DNA of 48,614 nucleotides from a bacterium (lineage in GTDB: Bacteria > JAJVIF01 > JAPKYR01): contig JAPKYR010000154.1 of NCBI GenBank assembly GCA_026394215.1, positions 1 to 48,614 on the forward strand. Reading direction: 5' to 3'. This document shows, in pieces, positions 8,590-16,286 of the stretch. The position numbers and the translations under genes are program-made. Position 1 is the first letter of the stretch. Every line of letters begins with the position of its first letter. The notes under the pieces were generated by a model. It was not told the DNA's origin, ran no database searches, and worked only from the letters and a program-made list of their open reading frames with translations.

Positions 8590-9333
8590 TCAGAATAGAA
8601 TAGCATAAACTCCTATCGCGACACCCGCTCCGATTACCGTATTGATAAAATTCGTGACCTCGTTGTTGATGAACGACAACTGCTCGATCGTGCTCCCGAT
8701 AATGCTCTCAAGCGTGTTTCCGACAAAAGCCGCGATAACCACAGCGACAAGTCCCTGCCATCCGATTGTCACACCGGTGACCATCGCGACGGCTGCGAGG
8801 ATCAGGCTCGCGACAATCCCCGCAAAAGTCCCCTCAAGGCTTACAGCGCCTTCGGTTCCGGGGGGGACGCGCTTGAAACTTGTGAGGAGGATCGTCGTTT
8901 TTCCGTACGCCTGCACTATCTCACTCGACGCGGTATCGGACAGTGCGGTTGCAAATGCGCCCGCGACTCCGACCATGAAAAATTGAAGAAGTGTTTCATT
9001 CCCACCGAGTGAGCCAAGGAATCCGACCAGTCCCATCGCAAGCGCGGCGGAGCAGTTGGCGATCGCATGTTTCGCGCCGCGTTTTCCCTGATCTTCCTGC
9101 GCGATTCCTTTCGCAGCTTTTTCTTTGTATTTTACTTTTGTGACGAGTGTTCCAAGAATGAAGAATGTCACTAGGACTACATAGCCGTTCCAGCCGGTAA
9201 GGAAGAAAATCAGGGCACCGACGATGAATCCGCCTATCGCGCCGGATTTGGAAATTTGTTTCGCGAAGTATGTGGCGGCGGCGATAATCGCGTTGATAGC
9301 GACAGCCAGCAGCAATTGAGTGAGGAGGTTCAT
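8590..9333 (-). CDS. DUF92/TMEM19 family integral membrane protein
   Basis: 247 aa from the ATG at 9333, about six transmembrane segments. Family hallmarks are GAIGGFIVGALIFFLTGW near the N-terminus, KRGAKHAIANCSAAL, the polar segment ALSDTASSEI and GTEGAVSLEGTFAG. DUF92 includes plant VTE6, a phytyl-phosphate kinase, so a CDP-alcohol/prenyl-phosphate kinase-like role is possible but unproven in bacteria. The ATG was preferred to the TTG at 9372 because the TTG lies inside the predicted -35 box. No ribosome site precedes the ATG. Confidence 0.88.
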   Translation of the reverse strand: MNLLTQLLLAVAINAIIAAATYFAKQISKSGAIGGFIVGALIFFLTGWNGYVVLVTFFILGTLVTKVKYKEKAAKGIAQEDQGKRGAKHAIANCSAALAMGLVGFLGSLGGNETLLQFFMVGVAGAFATALSDTASSEIVQAYGKTTILLTSFKRVPPGTEGAVSLEGTFAGIVASLILAAVAMVTGVTIGWQGLVAVVIAAFVGNTLESIIGSTIEQLSFINNEVTNFINTVIGAGVAIGVYAILF

Positions 9334-9342
9334 AGGGTAATA

Positions 9343-9372
9343 AGTATAGTCTGGAATTGGTCGATGGGGCAA
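9343..9372 (-). promoter_or_regulatory. Promoter of the DUF92 gene, apparently leaderless
   Basis: On the minus strand TTGCCC (9372-9367), an 18-nt spacer and TATACT (9348-9343). The ATG at 9333 begins only 9 nt after the -10 box, so transcription would start within a few bases of the ATG. Confidence 0.45.
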
Positions 9373-9479
9373 ATAAGTGTTACGTTAAAAAAATCACAGG
9401 GGATTAAATCCGATTAAACATAATTCTGTGCTATTCAAGGACACTAAATATATTGAAGGCGCGTAAAAGGGGCTACGGA

Positions 9480-10583
9480 ATGGGTTCCGGAAATCCGAAA
9501 TTCCTCATTATCGATTCAAACCAGGAAAGCGGCGGTAAGCTAAGCGGCATGCTTGACAGGCTCGGATTCGCGTCCGACAACGCGATCCGTATGTCCGACG
9601 CATCGAAACTGATGCAGAAAGGCGGCTACGACTGCATCCTTGTCGACAAATCAGCATCGGAAAAATGGAAGAAAAATCTATCTGAACTGGCCTCGCACTC
9701 ATCCGGCTCAATGGTTTTCCTCACTGGCGACGGCAAGGCTGATTTAGATTGCGGGTCGTATCTCGAAACCGCCGACGGGTACTTCCAGATAAATTCTGCT
9801 TCCGTAACAGAACTTGGCAACCATCTTCGAAAAGCAATTAAAAACAAACTAGCCCCGGGAATGGGCATTGCAAAAACCAAAACTCCGGTTTTCATGCCAC
9901 GTTCACTTGATAATGAGTTACTGAATGACACTCAGGGCATCATCCGTACGAGGAGAATCGTCCGGGATTCCTCACCCGAGGATATGACTGTTGTCGCCCA
10001 ACGCGACGATGGGTCGTATGGGATCCTTTTCGGAGATTTTACCGGCGCGGAACAAATGCGAAATCTTCAGATATCCCACCTGAAACCCAGAATTCATCGT
10101 AGCCTTCTTGAAAGCCACAGTCCCGGACAGGTCCTGCGATCGCTGAATCAGGACCTTCTTCGCTCCAACGGCGCTGTTGATTTTATGACTGCTGTAGCGG
10201 CTTTAGTAAACCTCAAAAAAAATCGCCTTGTTTATTCGATCGCCGGACATATGCCGATCCTTCACAGGAGATGGGGCAGCCGGCAATGGAAGTGCCTTAC
10301 GGGCAAGGGTATCCCGCTTGGGATAAGGGAGAATTTGTCATGCACAAGTGAAATTCTCCATACAAAACCCGGCGACCGGGTGCTGCTGTTATCCGATGGG
10401 ATTTTGAAACCGCACGCGATCGCAAGGAAATGGCTCGATATCGATAATATGCTGGAAGATCTGGATATGCTTCCTATCGATTCAGCACCCCATGAAATTC
10501 TGGAACGTCTGGGCGAGATGGCTAATCCGGAAAAGGGTGCGGGGCTATCGGATGAATTCACAGCGATGTTGATACAGTATTAG
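9480..10583 (+). CDS. RsbU/SpoIIE-type PP2C phosphatase with a degenerate receiver domain
   Basis: 367 aa from the ATG at 9480 (AAAAGGGG 7 nt upstream; the TTG at 9453 has no such site). Residues 7-120 resemble a response-regulator receiver: the phosphoacceptor-position Asp56 is present (DCILVDKS), but the usual acidic pair is reduced to IIDSN and the conserved Lys is missing (YFQINS). Residues 165-367 are a SpoIIE phosphatase: GDFTG (Asp186) in place of the usual GDVSGHG, the core IAGHMPILH, PLGI, LLLSDGI and the final DEFTAML. Metal-binding acids are retained, so activity is plausible. Such proteins normally dephosphorylate anti-sigma-factor antagonists, but no kinase or STAS partner is adjacent. 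Confidence 0.85.
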   Translation: MGSGNPKFLIIDSNQESGGKLSGMLDRLGFASDNAIRMSDASKLMQKGGYDCILVDKSASEKWKKNLSELASHSSGSMVFLTGDGKADLDCGSYLETADGYFQINSASVTELGNHLRKAIKNKLAPGMGIAKTKTPVFMPRSLDNELLNDTQGIIRTRRIVRDSSPEDMTVVAQRDDGSYGILFGDFTGAEQMRNLQISHLKPRIHRSLLESHSPGQVLRSLNQDLLRSNGAVDFMTAVAALVNLKKNRLVYSIAGHMPILHRRWGSRQWKCLTGKGIPLGIRENLSCTSEILHTKPGDRVLLLSDGILKPHAIARKWLDIDNMLEDLDMLPIDSAPHEILERLGEMANPEKGAGLSDEFTAMLIQY

Positions 10584-10852
10584 GTTTTGCCTCCAAATTT
10601 TATATGCCCAATTCGGTAATTTATTGCCTGCATATACCTGCTAGACATGCATTATATTTGTATTATTTACAATATTTCTCTTGTAATCGATAATAGTGCA
10701 TGATATTTTGCCAAAATATGTCAATAACATCCTTTACCTATAATATTTTATGTAATTATAAATGTCTATAAGATGAACTATTATTGGAATTGGTTTTAAA
10801 TGTACAATATTAATACCACTATATTAGTTTAGCAAATAATTAACGGGGTTTT

Positions 10853-10981
10853 TCCCTGATAATTCAGTAATTCAGGGAATTCAGGGACTAATTCATTAAT
10901 TCAGGGATAGCTACCTTATTACTGATTTTCATATACGACCATCTTATTTACAGTGGTCGAGAAAAAAGGTAGCTGTCCTGA
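10853..10981. repeat. AATTCAGGGA direct repeats plus nested inverted repeat
   Basis: Three exact copies of AATTCAGGGA (10869-10878, 10878-10887, 10898-10907) follow an inverted TCCCTGA (10853-10859). The last copy runs into a 17-bp arm (10901-10917) that pairs with 10966-10981 with one mismatch and one gap. Inside it CGACCA (10936-10941) pairs with TGGTCG (10954-10959). Both outer arms read GGTAGCT towards the outside, the same GTAG tetranucleotide seen at other palindromes here. Confidence 0.6.
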
Positions 10982-11071
10982 ATGGCCAACCGAATGGGCA
11001 GTAAATGGAAAATTCTTTATTAATCATCTCTTCCCATTTCTAGTTGATTCAGGCCCAAATAAGAAGGTTGC

Positions 11072-11119
11072 CACCAACATGCCGTAGTTCGACGTCAGTC
11101 GAACGAAGGCATGTTGGTG
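11072..11119. repeat. Nested palindrome with GTAG foot
   Basis: CACCAACATGCC (11072-11083) pairs perfectly with 11108-11119. Between them GTTCGAC (11087-11093) pairs with GTCGAAC (11098-11104) around a GTCA loop, preceded by GTA so that GTAG marks the base. Looks like a REP-type element; it ends 20 bp before the promoter of the next gene. Confidence 0.6.
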
Positions 11120-11138
11120 CCCTTTCATTCCTGAAAAA

Positions 11139-11167
11139 TTGTAAGTGTATTACATAAATGCTATAAT
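11139..11167 (+). promoter_or_regulatory. Promoter of the gene at 11177, leaderless
   Basis: TTGTAA (11139-11144), exactly 17 nt, then a perfect TATAAT (11162-11167). The ATG at 11177 follows after 9 nt with no ribosome site, so the mRNA should start at or within about 3 nt of the ATG. Confidence 0.65.
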
Positions 11168-11176
11168 ACGGCCATT

Positions 11177-12331
11177 ATGCAGGTAGATCAGGCCACACAG
11201 CCACTCTATGAATCTAGGAATATCCCTAAAACCAGGAATCTGATGCTTCTCATTATAATGGTATCCCTTGGAGCTTTGGAATTTTATATCTTTCAAGTTA
11301 CCGGTCTTCCCGATTGGACTAAGTGGGCAATCACGATTTTATTTGTAGCGATGATTATTTACATGATTCTTTTCTGGCCTCGTGTCTGGTTGTTAGTCTA
11401 TCCGGATCACGTACTTATAAAGTACGGATTATTATTCCTCCTCCGATTGAAATTAAACCGGCAGAATGTCCTGAGTATCGAAGACGCTTCATCCTGGTCA
11501 TATGTCGACAGAACGAAATGGGCGAAATTCAAATGGAGAGATCTTACAAACGGTCTTGGTTCTGATGCAGACGTGCTGGCGATTAAAACTACGAAATCCA
11601 CATATCTTTTCGAGTGCGTTAATCCCCAGGAAGCGTTACTCGCGATGGCAAAGGTTTTCGGTAGTGGGATAGTTAAAATTGAGCCATTGAGCGAGGCCGA
11701 CCAGGAGGTCACAAGTGAACGACCATGGAAACCTAAATCCGCGCAACCGTTTGATCCCTCATCCCCACTGGGAGAATGCCTTTATAAATTCACCAACACG
11801 AACAAGGTTATTCTGTATATCTTTTCAGCCTTTATATTGGCTTGCATCATAATACCAATGGTTAGAAATGAAATTGTATACCCTAATTTGCGGTTTAGCC
11901 TCTTACATATAATTCTAGGTATCATTTTACCGTGCGCATTAGGTATTTTCGTCTTCAGGGAATTTGTCCCAATTGTCAGAGGTTTCGTATATCCGGGTCG
12001 CATTATCCTTCTTTCTGGTCTTATATATCCAATAAAATATGTTCTACCAATTGAACAAATCAAGGCAGTAAAAATTACGATGTTCGATCCGGTCAAGGAT
12101 TTCAGTTCCCCTCTCGGTGTTGCTGTCGGTAAAAATAAATGGAAAGGATCGTATGGTTTTTTTGGAATTTTGAATAATAAGGGTATTTCCATCGAGGGGG
12201 ATGAAGGGAAAATAGTCATTGCATGTGAAAAACCGGAAGAATTATCGCTTCAATTGAAAACGGTCCTCAATGGTATCGAGATAGATTTAATCAACATTTC
12301 GCCCGAACAGCCCGATAGTCCAGTTAATTGA
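11177..12331 (+). CDS. Membrane protein with two PH-like domains (duplicated architecture)
   Basis: 384 aa. Two transmembrane hairpins (about residues 21-70 and 210-262) are each followed by a beta-rich domain of about 100 residues with a terminal helix: first FPRV-like WPRVWLLVYPDHVLIKYGLL ending in NPQEALLAMAKVFG, second YPGRIILLSGLIYP ending in KPEELSLQLKTVL. This TM-plus-bPH pattern resembles bacterial PH-domain membrane proteins. The internal duplication is inferred from layout. Function unknown. Base composition is AT-rich. No partner gene is evident, and the next gene is convergent. Confidence 0.7.
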   Translation: MQVDQATQPLYESRNIPKTRNLMLLIIMVSLGALEFYIFQVTGLPDWTKWAITILFVAMIIYMILFWPRVWLLVYPDHVLIKYGLLFLLRLKLNRQNVLSIEDASSWSYVDRTKWAKFKWRDLTNGLGSDADVLAIKTTKSTYLFECVNPQEALLAMAKVFGSGIVKIEPLSEADQEVTSERPWKPKSAQPFDPSSPLGECLYKFTNTNKVILYIFSAFILACIIIPMVRNEIVYPNLRFSLLHIILGIILPCALGIFVFREFVPIVRGFVYPGRIILLSGLIYPIKYVLPIEQIKAVKITMFDPVKDFSSPLGVAVGKNKWKGSYGFFGILNNKGISIEGDEGKIVIACEKPEELSLQLKTVLNGIEIDLINISPEQPDSPVN

Positions 12332-12387
12332 ATTAAAATCCCGGAAAATGAATTTCCAGGCTACGTACAACGTACTTTTTTCTTGTT

Positions 12388-15300
12388 CTAAATAATCACC
12401 AGCAAAAATCCTTCCAGCGCGACATTGTCGTACCCCACGGCGTAAATAAGCGTCCCGTCGGTGGCAAGATGCGCGATACCGAGTTTCTGAACTCCGCCGA
12501 CATATTGGATATTCGATGGATCGCTGATATCAAAAGTCACTAAACCCCAGTCGGGTTCGGTTACATACGCGTAGTCGCCGATTAACACAATCCCCTGCGC
12601 CCCGGTTCCAGGCCCATCGGTTGAGCTATCCAGCAACGTGGGCGTCTGGGGAGTTGAAGAAGCATCCCATGACGTCAGCGCACCCTCGTAAGCTTTCACG
12701 AACAGATTTGTCCCGTCGGCGATGATCGCATGAGTGTGCCCGGTCGCGAAATGCCCAAGCTCGACCGGAGCCGCGGGATTCGCAAGGCCGAGGACCTCGA
12801 TGCCCTCGTTATACCGGGTTAGATAGAGGTAGTTGTTGATAAACGCCATGTGATAAGCATTGCCGAGAAAATCGAGCGATACCTCCGCGCCGGCAGTAAT
12901 GTTGTACGGGTCGGTGACATTTATCGGCACCAGCGCGTTCGAGAATGAGCCGGCAAGGTACACCCAGTTATTTTTCTTCGCGATCGCGCGGCCATCATCG
13001 AAATTAACAAAATCCGCTGTCGATGGAGAGGCCGGATTGCTGAGGTTGACAACGGAAAATTTGTCGTATCCTCCGCAGTAGGCATAGTTCCCCTCGCAGA
13101 TAAGGGAGTATACGTAAGGCATCGATCCCCCGTAGTTCCATGTGCCGACCTGGGGCGGATCGACCGGATTGGTTCGGTCATAAACCTTCAATCCGCCGAA
13201 ATCTGCGACCACAAGTAGGGTATCGGTAATCGCAACAGCCTGCGGATCGAGCGCGGAATACTCATTTATAATTACCGGGGCCGCCGGATCGCCGTGGCTT
13301 GTCGGTGTTGCGCTCACAACAATGATGTTTGTATCCTCATTACCCGTCTGGTCTTCAGCACGAACAGCTAAATAATACGGCTGATCGTTCAGGAGATTAG
13401 GAACCGTGTAGCGATAATCGGCCGCCGAACCCGTTTGAGGAGTCACATTCGCTAATTTAGTGGCGGTACCGAAATCGAACGGCAGCGTTTGGGTGTAATA
13501 GACGTTATATTTCACAGGCGGCGTGAATACATCGATTGCTTTATTCCATTCTATTTTTACCGATTTGTAGTACGATGTCGCAGTCTGGGCTCCAACGGTG
13601 GATTCCCACACAGGCGCTTCGTCATCGATTCCGACATACAGGCTATCCGAGGAAATCGGGAATTGATCGTATGGAGCCGCTATTTTCTGTACGGTAGCAA
13701 TATCCTTGTAAGTCTGAAGCGAGAATGTCACGTTCGTGTCTTCCGGAGCACCGGAAATATCGGCGGCGAAAAATAGCACAAGAGGATTATGATAATTCCA
13801 TGCTATCCCGAGATCGCTCAACCGGACGCGATTCAGCCCCATTGGATTTTTCTGAATCAGGAGAGTGTCGCCGCCATCCAACTCGCCATTTCCGTTGGCG
13901 TCCCGATAAAGCCTCGCGAGTGTCCACGAGTCGTTCGGCATGGTCCCGCTCTTGTTAATTATTACCTCATCCAGCGTCGCTGCCGAGGTAATGCTCAGAA
14001 TCAATTTCAACACGGGGACATTAACGCTCTCCACATTAGTAAATGAGGGCGCGAGACTTTCACCCGTCACCGATAAATCATTCACTATTTTATGGATATT
14101 GATCCCGTATGTACTCGAATTCCCGACAGCGGGAGAGTACACCTTTATGTAATACGTCAGGCCTGAATATGCTGCTAGAATAACCTCTTCAAAACTAGTC
14201 CCGGCATGATTTACTACTATCCCCTGCCCTACAAGATTAGTCATAGCCAGGTCCGAATAAACCGCGATATCGAGATTTTCTCCATAGGTGAAAATGTCCA
14301 GATTAAACTGCCATGTCCCCGTACTCGGGGCGGTGAACCGATACAAATCCGTCGTATCCAAATATGGATTACCCGGAACATCGTGAATCGAGTCATAGAT
14401 CGGAGTATCGGGAGCGCTTACAGGCACAAAACCATTGCCATCCTCCAGACTCTCATACCTGTCCGACCCATAGACGGCTCTCAGAGCATTCACGCGGCCA
14501 TTGCCTGTCTGGTCATCAAACCCGGGCGCGCCGATATCGTCCGCAGTCTGGACAAGCCTGTCCCAGCACCACTGGCCGTTTTTATCGGGATTGAAGCTTT
14601 TAATCAGAGCCATTACGCCGGCAGTGACGGGACATGCGCAAGATGTCCCGGCGAAAAAGCCGTTGCTCCCTCCGTCCCAGTAAGTGTTATCGCCCTCGCC
14701 ATGCGTTGTCAGATACAATTCCCCAAATCCCATCACATCCAGTGAAGGGCCATAGCAGGAACCCCAGTACCAGCCGGAATACCATGAAATTCTGGCTTCG
14801 TCTATCGGGTTATGTGATTCATCGAACGGGATGGTCGCGCCGATTGTCATGACCGATTGATATAGACTCGGATACCGGATGGTCGTGCTATCCTCATTTC
14901 CTGCCGATGCCATAAGAATCACGCCATCGCCGTCATTCCAGCAGGAATTGCACTGGTTTTCCATAATTGTCGAATAGTCCCATGTGCCAAATGACATGCT
15001 GCAAATATCTGCTTCGTTGACCCTCGCGTACTCGAGCGCTCCGACTACGCTGGATTCATAGATCGGCCCTCCACCTGACAAATCCACCTTCAGTGCCATT
15101 ATTTTCACACCGGGCGCGATTCCCGAAACACCCTTGAAATTGTCCTGAACCGCCGCGACAATTCCCGCGCACGCGCTTCCATGATAACTCGCGTAATAAC
15201 CATCATCATTTGGGTCATTATCATTACTAACGAAGTCCCATCCCCAGGTGTCGTCGATTTTTCCATTACCGTCATCATCTATGCCATTGCCGGGAATTTC

Positions 15301-15978
15301 GTCCGCGTTATTCCATAGCGCGCCGGCGAGATCCACATGGGTTTTACGCACGCCGGTGTCGATGATAGCCACAACTACATCGCTTGAGCCTTTCGATTCG
15401 TTCCATACAAGAGATGCGCCAAGCATCGCCGGTCCCCACTGCTCATAGACACTGTCTCTGGGATCGTCGCCCTCATCCGGTCCTTCCCATAACGGATCGT
15501 TCGGAAAATAAAACGCTTCGTCGAATGTATAAATCAGGTTGGGTTCAGCTATTTGAACCGAGGGATCCGATTGAAGGATTTTGACCATGTCCGGGACGGG
15601 AGTCCCGTCTGTAATCCGAAGTTCAAAAACGGTACCCCATCGGCATGCGATAGTCTGCAAATTATTGAGTTTATTTTTGCTGAATATTTCGGTTGCCTGG
15701 GATGGGGTAATATCATCGTTCAGAACGACCAGCACCTCATCTTCAGCCCATCTGTCAGCCTGTGTTGAAATGGGTACCTGTGAAGACCCTGATAGATTAT
15801 CGGACGACGAAAGTGTAGCCGAATTAGAGCCTGCACCATTGATTATTGGATCGGCGCTTCGGGAATCCGGGATCGCGGGATTATTTTTTCCGGAGCAACC
15901 CGAAATTATTAAAAATATCAAAGCGATTACGAATGCTTTCCATTGCATGTTTGATACCATTTTAAAGCGAAAAGCCAT
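12388..15978 (-). CDS. Secreted subtilisin-family (S8) protease lipoprotein with PPC, Fn3-like and LVIVD-repeat regions
   Basis: 1196 aa from the ATG at 15978 (AAGGAAGTG upstream). A lipoprotein signal ends at ISGC (Cys28). Residues about 75-150 are a fervidolysin-like propeptide (EDEVLVVLNDDITPSQATEI). The S8 catalytic residues are Asp207 (VVVAIIDTGV), His266 (YHGSACAG), oxyanion Asn361 (SAGNED) and Ser446 (AGTSCACP). The two Cys in HGSACAG and GTSCACP replace the common HGTHVAG/GTSMAAP residues. An Asp-rich calcium-type loop, GIDDDGNGKIDD, lies between Asp and His. Downstream come a PPC-like beta domain (about 530-630), a DANGNGELDGGD motif, a fibronectin-III-like domain (790-890) and an LVIVD-type beta-propeller to the C-terminus. 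Probably anchored at the envelope or cell surface. It is divergent from the propeller lipoprotein gene at 16287. Confidence 0.93.
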   Translation of the reverse strand: MAFRFKMVSNMQWKAFVIALIFLIISGCSGKNNPAIPDSRSADPIINGAGSNSATLSSSDNLSGSSQVPISTQADRWAEDEVLVVLNDDITPSQATEIFSKNKLNNLQTIACRWGTVFELRITDGTPVPDMVKILQSDPSVQIAEPNLIYTFDEAFYFPNDPLWEGPDEGDDPRDSVYEQWGPAMLGASLVWNESKGSSDVVVAIIDTGVRKTHVDLAGALWNNADEIPGNGIDDDGNGKIDDTWGWDFVSNDNDPNDDGYYASYHGSACAGIVAAVQDNFKGVSGIAPGVKIMALKVDLSGGGPIYESSVVGALEYARVNEADICSMSFGTWDYSTIMENQCNSCWNDGDGVILMASAGNEDSTTIRYPSLYQSVMTIGATIPFDESHNPIDEARISWYSGWYWGSCYGPSLDVMGFGELYLTTHGEGDNTYWDGGSNGFFAGTSCACPVTAGVMALIKSFNPDKNGQWCWDRLVQTADDIGAPGFDDQTGNGRVNALRAVYGSDRYESLEDGNGFVPVSAPDTPIYDSIHDVPGNPYLDTTDLYRFTAPSTGTWQFNLDIFTYGENLDIAVYSDLAMTNLVGQGIVVNHAGTSFEEVILAAYSGLTYYIKVYSPAVGNSSTYGINIHKIVNDLSVTGESLAPSFTNVESVNVPVLKLILSITSAATLDEVIINKSGTMPNDSWTLARLYRDANGNGELDGGDTLLIQKNPMGLNRVRLSDLGIAWNYHNPLVLFFAADISGAPEDTNVTFSLQTYKDIATVQKIAAPYDQFPISSDSLYVGIDDEAPVWESTVGAQTATSYYKSVKIEWNKAIDVFTPPVKYNVYYTQTLPFDFGTATKLANVTPQTGSAADYRYTVPNLLNDQPYYLAVRAEDQTGNEDTNIIVVSATPTSHGDPAAPVIINEYSALDPQAVAITDTLLVVADFGGLKVYDRTNPVDPPQVGTWNYGGSMPYVYSLICEGNYAYCGGYDKFSVVNLSNPASPSTADFVNFDDGRAIAKKNNWVYLAGSFSNALVPINVTDPYNITAGAEVSLDFLGNAYHMAFINNYLYLTRYNEGIEVLGLANPAAPVELGHFATGHTHAIIADGTNLFVKAYEGALTSWDASSTPQTPTLLDSSTDGPGTGAQGIVLIGDYAYVTEPDWGLVTFDISDPSNIQYVGGVQKLGIAHLATDGTLIYAVGYDNVALEGFLLVII

Positions 15979-16286
15979 ATGGAAAATCACTTCCTTGTAA
16001 GAATACAATTCGTTACAAAATGCAACATAAGGTGAAGAAATTCTCAATCATTAAAATGAGGATCGAGACCGTAATGAATAGTACCACTTGTTTTCCGAAT
16101 TTCAAAATCGCCGATTAAATAAAAGGAGGGCATTGTGGTTAGGGTACGCCTTGCACTCCTTGACAGTCGTGCCTCCGATATGTTTATCCGATATGTTTTA
16201 CCGATATTTCTGGAAAATTGCGGCCTGTTTACATTATATAATATCTGATATAATTCATTTAAAATCTATTTTATGGAGAACATTTA
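15979..16286. other. Divergent intergenic region of the two lipoprotein genes
   Basis: 308 bp between divergent starts. It contains one copy of the 22-bp dispersed repeat at 16153-16174. TATAAT-like boxes occur close to the plus-strand gene (around 16238-16255), but no -35/-10 pair is clear enough to call a promoter. Confidence 0.5.
16153..16174. repeat. Dispersed 22-bp repeat, copy 1
   Basis: This 22-mer is the exact reverse complement of 41925-41946, and of 41890-41911 with two substitutions. It contains a short stem, GCAC/GTGC. The copies are 25 kb apart in unrelated intergenic regions, so it is a mobile or maintained repeat family. Confidence 0.7.

Larger units (their letters stand above)
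10584..11176. other. 593-bp AT-rich gap with repeats
   Basis: No gene is visible. The first 270 bp are strongly AT-rich with no clear structure. From 10853 onward there are short direct repeats of AATTCAGGGA and two large inverted repeats (listed separately), ending in the promoter of the next gene. Confidence 0.6.

Noticed and set aside
10853-10907. CRISPR array
   Set aside because: The repeats are 10 bp, overlapping or irregularly spaced, without spacers or cas genes.
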